Positions 37,583-49,700 of a DNA stretch of 64,000 nucleotides are shown piece by piece. The DNA comes from Cheilinus undulatus (Eukaryota > Chordata > Actinopteri > Labriformes > Labridae), in the NCBI RefSeq assembly GCF_018320785.1, contig NC_054886.1, forward strand, positions 10,291,207 through 10,355,206, read 5' to 3'. The notes beneath the pieces are model-generated. The model did no database searches and was not told where the DNA came from. It worked only from the letters and a program-made list of their open reading frames with translations. Position numbers and translations under genes: made by a program. Within the stretch, counting starts at the first letter, position 1. The number at the start of each line of letters is the position of its first letter.

Positions 37583-37686
37583 CTGCGCATGCGGGAGTAT
37601 TTTCCTTATATGGTATTGTACAGTTTCCTATCGCCCGTCGTCACGGGAGGCGGGACCTGTTGGGTTTCGGGGAGCGGGATTGGCGG
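37583..37686 (-). promoter_or_regulatory. ing2 promoter region: NRF1-like site and CCAAT box
   Basis: CTGCGCATGCGG at 37583-37594 is a near-perfect NRF1 palindrome about 145 bp upstream of the start codon. An inverted CCAAT (ATTGGCGG on the plus strand, about 37679-37686) sits in a GC-rich stretch with GGGAGGCGGGAC. This combination is typical of a housekeeping CpG promoter on the minus strand. Confidence 0.55.
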
Positions 37687-37879
37687 AGAGGAGCCTCATT
37701 ATCATAAAATTTACCCGGGAAATTGAAGCGATGGTGGAGTAGGAAACACAGAGCTTCCATTTTGTAAATAACACCAGGGAATTTAGAAAGTATGCGAACG
37801 CACGGATATTTATTTATTATGATTGTGAATATAATCAAATAACCGTGTTAAGCAAACCATTGTTTTTATAGTAATTTTG

Positions 37880-38430
37880 AGGGCCGACTAAAGATGATGC
37901 TGACAAAGCTTGAAAAAAATTCCATCGTTGCTTTTAAAGATGGTGCCATTTAATGGAAAAAACCCTTCAGATTTGCCATTGAAGACAATTTTATCAAAAT
38001 TTAAAAACCTTCCAGCACTGCCTTTAAAGATGAACTCATCCAAACTTTGAAGAATATTCCATTCATGCCTTTTAAGATTATTAGTCAAAGCTTATAAAAT
38101 GTTTCATCACTGCCTTTAAAGACAATTTCATCAAAGCTTTAAAAAAAATCCATCATTACCCTAATAGATATAATCAAAGCTAGTAAAAACATTCCATCTT
38201 TGCCTTTAAAGATAAAGGCCTCAAAGCTTAAAAACATTCACTCACTGCCTTTTTAAAAATCATCAAAGCTTAAAAAGTATCTCATCGTTGCCTTTGAAGA
38301 TGATGTCATCAGTAAATAAAGTACATTCCATCCATGCCTTGAAAGATGGTGCCATCAAAGCTTAGAAAATATTCCATTCATACCTTTAAATATGATGCTA
38401 TAAAAGCAAAAAAATGTATAATTCTTGCCT
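37880..38430. repeat. Minisatellite of about 47 bp (CATCAAAGCTTAAAA ... TTGCCTTTAAAGATGAT)
   Basis: About eleven diverged copies of a unit beginning ATCAAAGCTTAAAA, then ATTCCATCATTGCC and TTTAAAGATGAT, follow one another. The unit length varies by several bases through A-run changes. Confidence 0.85.
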
Positions 38431-39690
38431 TTTGCATAAAGGCCAGTCCACATCTGACCTAGTTTTAGTCCATCCTTGCATTTTTTTCTAAATATACTAA
38501 TACAGAGCCAAAAATGAATAAAATAGCATCAAATTGAGTTTGATTATTCCAAAAATCCTTACCATCCCTGGGGAGGACTATGGCCCCAATGGTTTAACAA
38601 ATTTGAATTATGTCATATCAGGATATTTTAACCCTTTAAAGCCTGAATATACAAATTATAGCCAGAAAATTCTCATTTTTTGGAACTAAAGTGTTTATTT
38701 CACTTTCTACTGAAATCAAAAAAAAAAATCAAAATTTCCATAAAATTTAGCATATATATATTTTTTGTATCTCATTTGATACATTAGGTGTTTTTCGGTA
38801 ACTGATAATCCACTTGAGGGCATTTTTATCATTTATCATATTGTATTCAGAATTTTTTTTAATTATTATTATTATTTTTTTTTTTTGTAATTTATTGATT
38901 TATTTATTAGATAGAGGTATCATCAAAGTATGTATTAAATATCATACAGCAGGCTGTAAGGGGTTAAGCTACCCAGGCTTGTAAAACTAGAACAGCAGAT
39001 GGGGTAAAAGATGCATATCATCTCTCTCACTCACATGTCTGAGGAAAAAACAGAAGTTTCCCCTCAAATCTGTGCATGTTAGCAGAGGTCATATCTTAGC
39101 ACTGTCACTGTAACTGTAAAGAGGTGATCACATGAATGTTTGTGATTCAGGGAAATAAATACTTCCTCTTCTCTGTGTCACATGAGGTCAGGAAATATCC
39201 TCATTGTTCTGTCTCATACTGACAGCAGAAACATAAAAACTCATCAAAATGATATCAAAGTCATAATATCAAACCAGATGTACCATGGCTGGCCTTAGTC
39301 ATTCTGAGGCCCCAGAGAAGATACCAGGTGGTGGACTAGTACTGTAATACTATTATTGATGCTTTAACTACAACTTAAATACATAAACAGGAAACAAAAC
39401 TACTAAGAACCCTGCTACCAGAGTGCCAGTGGCTAACAGTGAGGAGGGGTCTGTCTGTCTTTCAATGGATAGAGACCCAGGTCCACATCTCTGTACAATT
39501 TTTGACCATGAAACAGAAAATCAACCTGTATGTCAATTTTCATTTTTTTTATTTTTTTTATTTTAAAGGAAAATCAATTAACAACATTATTCAATTTCTA
39601 ATGTCTCTTTCCTAGCTTTATATTCAAATACCAAAGGAGACATGAACAGAACAAGTTACGCCTCATGAAAGACAAGTTTGGTTTCAGTCA
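38430..39690. other. AT-rich intergenic stretch
   Basis: I see no exon, RNA gene or classifiable repeat here, only simple A/T runs. Confidence 0.4.
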
Positions 39691-39699
39691 TATGGAAAA

Positions 39700-40440
39700 T
39701 TGGAAAAAAAACATGAAACTTTGACCCCCAGCCACGGCTACACCTCTTTACCCTGATTCAAGGTTTTGATCACTTTTATTCTTTCAGATGTCTACAGGAA
39801 GCACTTTAGTGTAGTTTGTTTTGATTTGAACTCTAAGTTGTTGTTTTTTTAAGCATTATTTTAGAAATCAAATCAAAATGGCTGACTTTTTTTACAATGC
39901 CAATATATTTTTGCAGTTTAAATGGGTAAAGAAATAAAAATAATTGTTGTCATGCATGTAAAATTGGACGGACATTAAATACAATGTTTCTCAGTAGGTA
40001 AAAGTGAAATATTATGAAACTTTGACTCCAAGCCACACTCATGCGCCTTATTGCTGACTCAAGGTTTTAGAACATCTTTTTTCTCAGGATGTCTACAGTG
40101 TGCTGACCAAAAGTGATCAGAATCAGATGAAGCACCTCAGTGGAGGTTGTTTCGATATGGATCCTCTAAGTTGTGGTTTTAAGAAAAAGACAAAATCGAA
40201 ATATCATGAAACTTTGACTCCCAGCTACACCCACCATACCCAAGCCCATTATTGCTAACTCCGTGTTTTAATACACTTTTTGTTCCTCAGGATGTCTACA
40301 TTGTGTTGACCAAAATTGGGTAGGATCAGATAAAACACTTAGGTGTAGTTTATTTTGACATGGACCCAGGAAATTACTTTGATAAGAATTATTCTAGAAA
40401 TTAAATCAAAAAGGCTGACTTCCTGGCACCAACAGGCATG
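39700..40440. repeat. Three imperfect tandem copies of a unit of roughly 200-300 bp
   Basis: Each copy starts with ATGAAACTTTGACYCC and AGCYAC. It continues with a CTSAAGGTTTT-type phrase and TCAGGATGTCTACA, then with a segment like AGTGTAGTTTRTTTTGA and GGCTGACTT. The copies begin near 39713, 40015 and 40208. The repeat is diverged and non-coding. Confidence 0.75.
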
Positions 40441-40599
40441 CCCCGGATAGTCTGGGCCCCTGACAAACCCAGAGAATGGGCCCTCCCTTGTTGTGGTCTA
40501 TTGATGATAGCATCCTGGCTAACAGTTACTTCATTTTGGAGTTCAAAGGGTGTCAAGTTAGTGTTTGGATCTGATGCTGAAATTATTTATTTATGCTAC

Positions 40600-41010
40600 T
40601 TTTAAACATGTTTCCCCACTTTGCCATTCATTTTGGCCACTTTTTCTGCCATGATTATGATTACCCGAGATTACCCCCCCCCCACCCCCACCACACACAC
40701 ACACATTTAGCCTGTTTTTGAACCCTTTTAGCTCATTCTGACATTTTTTTAACCACTTCCTTTGACCACCCATTTTTGACTTACTTTCCAGCTTACAACC
40801 CATTTTTGTGACTTTGTGGCCAATTTGCCACTATTGACCCAATTTTTGTCCCTTCTTGCTGGCACTTTAGCCCCATTTTTGGCAATTTTTGCCATACTTT
40901 GCCATTTTTAATCTGTTTTTGCTGCTTTTTGTCCAATTTTTACCATTTCTTCTAAGCATTTTAACCCTTTTTTGCCGCTTTTTATTATCTTTTTTAGCAA
41001 TGATCCAGGC
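40600..41010. repeat. Degenerate TTTTGCCATTTT-type simple repeat region
   Basis: Short phrases such as TTTTTGCCAC, CATTTTTGAC and CCATTTTTGGCAATTTTTGC alternate irregularly. A C-run followed by (CA)n lies at 40674-40706. It looks like an old, decayed minisatellite. Confidence 0.6.
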
Positions 41011-41792
41011 CCAGGCAAGATTTTTCAAAAAATATACAAGGCCTATACCTTTATTTCAAGAAGCATGAAAAATACATCAATCTGCCACCTGGATCGATGG
41101 TTTTGATAACTTTTGGTCTTAAACTTTGTCTTAATTTTTTAAAGGAGTCTGTCCCATGAGCACTGGTGGTTTGAATGATACCAGAGGCACTCCTGTGGTC
41201 TTCCTTTTCCATGGATAATCCGGATGTTTCTTTTTATTTTGCTGCTAGCCTGTAAAAACCTGCTTGTCCTTTTAAAACCAACACACTGGTATGGCCTCAC
41301 CTCAATAAAATGTGCTCACATAAATACTAGAGTCAAGCACGCAACTCAACTTGAACTCAGTCAAAGCAAACAGATGAAACTAGAACAGCCACCAGGCGGT
41401 TAGATGGCACTGTGACCTTGCTAACTATTGTTGGTTTTCTATTGTCTCTGTATGTTTATGTTAGTGTAAAGCATTAAAAAAGACTGAAATTTGGAGTATT
41501 TTCTCTTATGCATAAAGGAGACATATTACTTCTAAGACACAACAATACAGTACAAGAACACTGGGACATTAAGGTATGTAAATTAGAGACTTTTAGCCTT
41601 CAGAGTCTGATCAGCTAGTCCTCATGCCCAAGTTTGGCTCTACAAAATGTCACAAAAATCTTTTAATGGAGTCTTGTGTGTAACGATTAGAAGTCTCATT
41701 GACCTTTGAGCTCCAAAGGGTAATCCCTCATCCTGACATCAGAGTGGATATTTCTGCAAAGTTAGGAAAAAATCTCTTAATCTGTTGTTTAG

Positions 41793-41965
41793 ATGGGAGC
41801 GCAGGTGGTTGAATGGTTTGGGGCGCTGCCCGTGTGTGCGGGCGGCCCGGGTTCGGGTCCGGCCTGTGGCCCTTTGCCTCTCCCCGCTCTCCTCCCTGTT
41901 TCTGAGTCTGTCCTTCCTCTGTCGGATGGGGGCCTGAAGGGGCCCAAAAGTGGATCTAAAAAAAA
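41793..41965 (+). mobile_element. tRNA-derived SINE
   Basis: The head contains GGTTGAATGGTTTGGGGCGC and the B-box GGTTCGGGTCC, flanked by GGGCGGCCCGG and GGCCTGTGGCCCTTTGCC. The tail runs through CCTGTTTCTGAGTCTGTCC. The copy at 62342-62525 has the same order in reverse orientation. The tRNA-like head does not look like a functional tRNA, so it is called a SINE. Confidence 0.75.
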
Positions 41966-43342
41966 AATCTGTTGTTTAGATATAGTGTTTAGAAGAATGG
42001 GCCGACAGAGAACCTAAAAACATCTAAATTTGCTTTCACTATCACTTAAATGTTACCAGAAAACAACGGTTTTGGACCAGTTTATACTCAAGTGTCTGTT
42101 ATTTCTTCATGGAGCGTGATAAACCGTCTTTTTCTCCTGTAAAGAGTCTGTAACATCTTCACTGATCCAGGAACGTTTCATGTGGTGGACTTTTGCTCTA
42201 AATTCACTGTGATGAAGCAAATACAAGACATTTGTCCCCTGAATCCTCCCTGTTAAAACAGTTCAGAGAGTTTGTGCTCATATATAAAGAAACTCTTATG
42301 CCCTGTTTCTGTTTTCAAAGGTCTAGAGTTGCTATAAAGTCACTTTTAATCAAAGTGTAGTCCTAAATATGACGGTGATGAAGTCTTTGTCAAATCATGT
42401 GTTAACCCCACAGTTTCGTTTCTTTGTGTCGACCTTTGTCTGCTGTTTTAGCGCCCTGAGTTCCTGCTGCTGTCACTTTCATTTCCTGAACATTAAAAGA
42501 TAGTTTAACATAGTCAACAAGTTATTGCTTATAGAAACGAGCGCTTCCGCTTCTGACCTTCAAAATAAAATGGAAAAAGTTGTCTCATTATTGCTGACAC
42601 ATTTTTAGTGGAAACGAAATCAGAATAGGCTTTAACAGACGCTGTGGAGGATCATTGCTCTCAAACTATAGAAAATGATTTACAGTAAGTTTAAATCACC
42701 ACATCATTAAAAATGGATCGTTATTGGATTGTACTTCATTCTATATTCCTCTAATAATCATCCACACAAAAGAATTTTTATGATAATCTTCCTGCCATTA
42801 TAAACATGCATTTTTATTTAATGACATAAATGCATAAATAAATGACTTACATAAATTGCAATTTGAAATTTTAGACCACATAAATCACATTTTTAGTGCT
42901 GAAATGATTATTAATATCGCACACACTCATGATTTTATCATTTTAGCATTTTATCGACTGTTATATATTGAAATGTTTTATTTTTTAGTATTTCTTCATA
43001 TTTTTTAAAGTTATTAACATATTATTAAAGTTCTGTTTGTATTTACACTTTTGGTGCGTTGTCTTTTATTTCTCCTTTTTAAAATGAAATTTAAAGCTTT
43101 TTTTTCTAACATGCACAGCATAGTTGAAATTATTATTTAATTTCAAGACCTGTCATCATAAAAATCTTAAAACTTTAAATAAATGGCAAGTTTTATTGTT
43201 GTTTTTGTTTTTTGTTTTTTTTTACGATTTTTGTATTTAATCTTGAATTTTTGTTTTTAATTTTGAATGTTTTTATGTTAATTTATTATGTTATATACAT
43301 AGCTTGTTATTTTCCACTTCTACTAACTACTACTACTACCAC

Positions 43343-43395
<53 letters not shown>

Positions 43396-43600
43396 TATGG
43401 TAATAGTATCATTATTATTTTTACTGAAATTCTGGTCAGCTTTTAGGTGTTTTAAAGCATTTCTGGATTTAACTTTGTTGAAATTTCTACTTCCAAAGAG
43501 CGTAAAAAAGATTTAGAAATGCATCTCCAAATAAAAATAAATCTCTTTGAGTTTTAACATGTTTTAATAACGGTTTCGCTCTAATCGTGGTGCTTTTATT
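41966..43600. other. AT-rich spacer upstream of the CD68-like gene
   Basis: No exon is supported. Several long A/T runs are present, with a trinucleotide microsatellite near the end. Confidence 0.4.
43342..43395. repeat. (AAT)n microsatellite
   Basis: About 17 uninterrupted AAT/ATA units follow a short imperfect (ACT)n run, about 340 bp upstream of the CD68-like gene. Confidence 0.97.
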
Positions 43601-43611
43601 GTGGAACAGTA

Positions 43612-43735
43612 AACTTCCGGTGACGCCGCTTGCTTGGCGCGCATTGACGCAGCGGTTTGTTTATGAGCGCAGTCACAGCGCTGTTGTCGCACTTTGAAGC
43701 AGAGAGGAGAAGTGGATCAGCGTGAACCTGTCAGC
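43612..43735 (+). promoter_or_regulatory. Promoter and 5'UTR region of the CD68-like gene
   Basis: An ETS-type site (AACTTCCGG, that is CCGGAAGTT on the other strand) at 43612-43620 is followed by GTGACGCCG and a GC-rich run with GGCGCGC, just before the ATG. No TATA box is evident. ETS factors such as PU.1 drive myeloid genes, including CD68 in mammals, which fits but does not prove the assignment. Confidence 0.45.
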
Positions 43736-46700
43736 ATGAAGAGGACCGCCGGGATCGTGTTTTTAGCTCTCTGTGCTCTCACAGGTGAGGTTTTTATTTT
43801 GTTAAAACTCAGACGCTCACATGGTCACGCTGTGGTTTGTTTCACTCCATAAATGAAAAGTTTTAAAACTCTTTAATAACGGAGCAGAATCATCCTGCCG
43901 CACGTCCATCATAAATCATAAATCAGTCTGTTTTAAATAAAATAATCCAGTCTTTGTGCTGTTATATTCCAGCCTTTCTGTGCTGGCTTCTATAAATAAC
44001 TCTTTATGTTTTAATGACACCTCTCTGGGACTTCCTGAATGTATAAGGAACAGAAAATTTCCGCAGTCTTTCGTCCTTGTTGCAGGTCTGAGTCACATGT
44101 CTGCTGGCAGAGCAGATGTTTTTTTTAAGGAACAGGATGAATCTGCAACTTCAGTTTAGACTGCTCAGATGTGTAGCAACCAGCAGTGATTTAGGGCTGC
44201 GCAATTTAGGAGATATCACGATTACTGAGCGGTTTATCCCAAAAGTATTAACTCTGATTTATCAGGAAATTAAACTTTTAAAATCACTGTGTTTTAAAAT
44301 TACACATGTATTTATAAGTATTAAAAGACCAAGATTTTTAAGCAAAGGAACCTCTCTGGAGCAGTGGTTCTCAACAAGTGGGTGGGGACCCAAAAGTGGG
44401 TCACGAGTTGTTTTTAGCAGGTCACAGGTGTGTGTCTGTAAAAACAGTGTGGCAGAAGATCTATGAGGTATGGAAGCTCAAAGGAGACAAATATCCATTT
44501 ATTTTATGTGACTCTAGCTGATTTTCCCTTGATAATTTGTTCAGTCTCAATATTTTGAGAAAAAAAAAAACATAAATTTGGCTACATTACCATTGAAACA
44601 AAGAAAATAACACCTCTGCATGCAATCCTTTACAGTACTTCTGTGATAATGTGCTTTAAACATTTTTGTTTGTTAAATGATAACAAATGATGACTTATCC
44701 CATCTGGTCTAAGGAAAATGTGAAATTGGTTCATAATTTTCATAAATATGGGTTGTTATATCATTAAGGACTATAGTAATTACAGTAATTATTAAACTGA
44801 TTATTAGATATTACAAAAAATTAATCTTCTGCAATCAAATATTGTACTAGCAAAAACTGTGATTTTATCAGTTTTTTGGCAGTCATAATGTTCAAGTTAA
44901 TCATTTTAAACTGGGCTGTAAGAATGAATTGGGTTAATCACTTTATTGTCCCTTTCACCACATCTGGCCAGTCCACATCAGCGTCTCCCTGCAGCCACAT
45001 TGATGTTGAATAAGTCCACAACTGCTCCTTCATTTCTCGTTTGCCATTAAAAAATCATAGACAGCTCAGAGGAAGAGTCAAATTGAAGTCTGAACCTTTT
45101 TAATGATCTCTTATTTCCTTTTTTGGCAGTTAAGTTCAGATTTTTTTTCTCTACCAATAAAAGCGGCTCTGTATCTAAACAGGAAGTCAATTAACCCTTA
45201 GTTTAAGACACTAGAAAACTAAAAAATGACACAAAACGTTTTAAATGCAAATAATGTCATTTTAATTTGTGATACCAAAAGGGTGCGATTTATTGCAATT
45301 AACCACAGAAATTTAGAGATTAATCGTGATTAAAAATTTTACTGTTTTGACAGCCTTATTTTAAAATTAATGCCACAAGAGTAATTTTTTTTTTGCATTC
45401 TTTTGACTAAGCCCCGCCCCTTAGCTCAGTGTTCCCAAAACTTTTTTTCTTGTGACCAACTTTTTAGAAAGTACAAGCCATTGTAACCCAATGACTTTGT
45501 GTAAAGTAAGTTGTTGCTTATCAGGTCTGCCCTCTGCGCCATCCTCAGCTGGTTGGTTAACTTGATGACTGGTGCTAGCTTGGGTCCCATTAATGCTGAA
45601 CTCAGTGCGGTCCTAGGTACTTTCTGTTTTATGAGCCTGGAAGGGGCCACTTTACCTTCGCCACATACTGTAGGCTTTCTTTGAACACCTGGCCCCTAGG
45701 ACCTGCAGTGGCTGTCTTGTCTGGAACAATGAGTTGTTTTCTTATCATTATTGTCAATAGTGTTAGCGTTAATATGCGACCAGGCTTTCATTGCCTGGGA
45801 AGAAAAACAAATCCCTATTCTATTCACTTTTTATTTTCTAAATGTTTCAGTTGTGTTTCTTCTTTTTTTTGTCATTATGATTTGATGTCTTGTATGATGT
45901 ACTTTGAATTGCCCCATTTAATACTGTAGCAAAGAAATGGTGAAAACTCATTTGGTATCTAAAAAAAAAATTCTCCCATGACCCACCCATTGGACCTGAC
46001 CCAGCCTTTAGGAATTAGTGCTGTAGCTCATTTGGACCAAAAAATCACTATGCCCGCCAAGTTAGGCCAGCCCATAGAAATCAATGGGCCCCTTAGCGCT
46101 GATCCCAGACTTTTCATAGTTATCTTTTGTTGTTGTTTTGTTGATTTTATGGGAGAATAGTATTGACATATTAGTGTAAAGCATGCAACTCAACTCACCT
46201 TGCAGAGCTTACTTAGGGACTGTGATCAGGTGTATAGTCTCATCCAAATACGTTTCCTTGTGGGCGTGTTTCAACCAAGTCCAGTTTTTCCGGCTCTGTC
46301 ACTTACTCTTATGAGCTCCTGGCAAATGAAACATATTTATCCCGGATGTGATGTCATTCCCAGCTCCAACATCTGATTTCCAGGTAAAATTGAATGCAGC
46401 AGAAGTCCCCGAATGATGACTGAGAACAACATTTTGAGATTTTACAGAAAATCTGTACATATCTTTTTTTTGTGTGTGTTTACATTTTCCTTGCCAACAT
46501 TCCAACTAAGTTATTGTTCTGCAGTAATATTTATATTTTAAATTTTAAGCCACTGAATCTCTGTTTGGAGTCCAAATATTCTAAAAAGTTAACTTTAGTA
46601 ATATAATAATGGACAAATAAGATATGTTTATTGTCATATAATACATAACACAAGGTGTTATGTATTATATCAACTTTAGCACAAGATAGTGTTAGATCAA

Positions 46701-49700
46701 AAGTTATTTTTGTTTGGTTTAAATATTTCATCAAAACATTTTCTGACCAAACTGCAGCTTTTTAACTTGTTTATTATGCTCACTGATCTAGATTCAACAT
46801 TGCAGCTATAACAGTTATATAAGGGCATATGATCAGATGCCAATAAAGAAAATGGGCCTTCCTTTGAGAGAATAAAAAGTTAACTTAAAAATATAAAGAA
46901 GAATTTTATATGAGACAAAGAAGAAATGTATTATTTATACTTATCAAGAGACATTTTATCTAAAACTACCTCAGGACCTGGTTGTCTTATAATATTTTTG
47001 TCTCCAAATGATTTATAGTTGCAGAATATTTGGACTTGCTCCAGTAGATTGCGTTATGGCTGTAATTACTGCAGTATAATCCTTCAGTGGAAATGCACCT
47101 GACCAAAGGTCATCCGGTAAAAGTTGTTGTTTTTGTCACTGATAAACCCAGACTGTTTTTCTGCCAGGGTTTTAAAGCACATAATTTGCTGGCTCTAGTC
47201 TGAATCATGGACCAGTTCGTTCTAACGTTGCAGTTATATCAGCTCGATTTGGTCTGTGTTCAAACAGTTTACAAGTAAACCTAAAGGTGTGCAGGGATAA
47301 TGCACTGTAACTGGTTTAAAAGCCATAGTTGGCCATAAATTTCTCCCTGTATCAGCTATGGATATCAGCCTACATAGTCTTTGAATAATGACCTTTATAA
47401 GCTGCAAACTTAAGACATAATCACCTGTAATTTTCAGCTTTTATCAGCTGTATATATCGGCCTATATCAGCTGTAAATATCAGCCTATGTCAGCTGTAAA
47501 TATGGGCCTATATCAGCTGTAAATATCAGCATATATCAGCTGTTAATATTGGCCTATATCAGCTGTAAATATTGGCCTATATCAGCTGTTAATATGGGTC
47601 TATATCAGCTGTAAATATCAGCCTATATCAGCTGTTAATATCAGCCTATATCAGCTGTAAATATTGGCCTATATCAGCTGTAAATATTGGCCTATATCAG
47701 CTGTAAATATCAGCGTATATCAGCTGTAAATATAGGCCTATATCAGCTGTAAATATCAGCCTATATCAGCTGTAAATATAGGCCTATATCAGCTGTAAAT
47801 ATTGACCTATATCAGCTGTAAATATTGGCCTATATCAGCTGTAAATATCAGATTATATCAGCTGTAAATATCAGCCTATATCAGCTGTAAATATCAGCCT
47901 ATATCAGCTGTAAATATAGGCCTATATCAGCTGTAAATATAGGCCTATATCAGCTGTACATATATGATTATATCAGCTGTAAATATCAGCCTATGTCAGC
48001 TGTAAAAATGGGCCTATATCAGCTGTATATGTTGGTCCATTTCAGCTGTGAACGTTGGCCTATATCAGCTGTAAATATTGGCCTATATCAGCTGTAAATA
48101 TTAGCATATATCAGCTGTAAATATCAGCCTATATCAGCTGTTAATATTGGCCTATATCAGCTGTAAATATTGGCCTATATCAGCAGTAAATTTGGCCTAT
48201 ATCAGCTGTAAATATAAGCCTATATCAGCTGTAAATATGGGCCTATATCAGCTGTAAATATCAGCATATATCAGCTGTTAATATGGGCCTATATCAGCTG
48301 TAAATATTGGCCTATATCACCTGTAAATATAAGCCTATATCAGCTGTAAATATGGGTCTATATCAGCTGTAAATATCAGCCTATATCAGCTGTTAATATT
48401 GGCCTATATCAGCTGTAAATTTTGGCCTATATCAGCTGTAAATATTGGCCTATATCAGCTGTAAATATCAGCGTATATCAGCTGTAAATATAGGCCTATA
48501 TCAGCTGTTAATATTGGCCTATATCAGCTGTAAATATTGGCCTATATCAGCTGTAAATATTGGCCTATATCAGCTGTTAATATTGGCCTATATCAGCTGT
48601 AAATATCGGCCTATATCAGCTGTAAATATTGGCCTATATCAGCTGTAAATATTGGCCTATATCAGCAGTAAATTTGGGCCTATGTCAGCTGTAAATATCA
48701 GCCTATATCAGCTGTTAATATGGGCCTATATCAGCTGTAAATATTGGCCTATATAAGCTGTAAATATAAGCCTATATCAGCTGTTAATATTGGCCTATAT
48801 CAGCGGTAAATATCAGCCTATATCAGCTGTTAATATCAGCCTATATCAGATGTAAATATTGGCCTATATCAGCTGTAAATATCAGCGTATATCAGCTGTA
48901 AATATAGGCCTATATCAGCTGTAAATATCAGCCTATATCAGCTGTAAATATAGGCCTATATCAGCTGTAAATATGGGCCTATATCAGCTGTAAATATCAG
49001 ATTATATCAGCTGTAAATATCAGCCTATGTCAGCTGTAAAAATGGGCCTATATCAGCTGTAAATATTGGCCTATTTCAGCTGTTAATATTGGCCTATATC
49101 AGCTGTAAATATTGGCCTATATCAGCTGTAAATATTGGCCTATATCAGCTGTAAATATCAGCCTATATCAGCTGTTAATATTGGCCTATATCAGCTGTAA
49201 ATATTGGCCTATATCAGCAGTAAATTTGGCCTATATCAGCTGTAAATATAAGCCTATATCAGCTGTAAATATGGGCCTATATCAGCTGTAAATATCAGCA
49301 TATATCAGCTGTTAATATGGGCCTATATCAGCTGTAAATATTGGCCTATATCAGCTGTAAATATTAGCTTATATCAGCTGTTAATATGGGTCTATATCAG
49401 CTGTAAATATCAGCCTATATCAGCTGTTAATATTGGCCTATATCAGCTGTAAATATTGGCCTATATCAGCTGTAAATATTGGCCTATATCAGCTGTAAAT
49501 ATCAGCCTATATCAGCTGTAAATATAGGCCTATATCAGCTGTAAATATCAGCCTATATCAGCTGTAAATATAGGCCTATATCAGCTGTAAATATTGGCCT
49601 ATATCAGCTATAAATATCAGCCTATATCAGCTGTTAATATGGGCCTATATCAGCTGTAGATATAAGCCTATATCAACTGTTAATATGGGCCTATATCAGC

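Noticed and set aside
41793-42017. Possible tRNA gene or short coding frame
   Set aside because: The tRNA-like boxes belong to a SINE with a second copy at 62342-62525; no clean cloverleaf is visible and the frame is not conserved.
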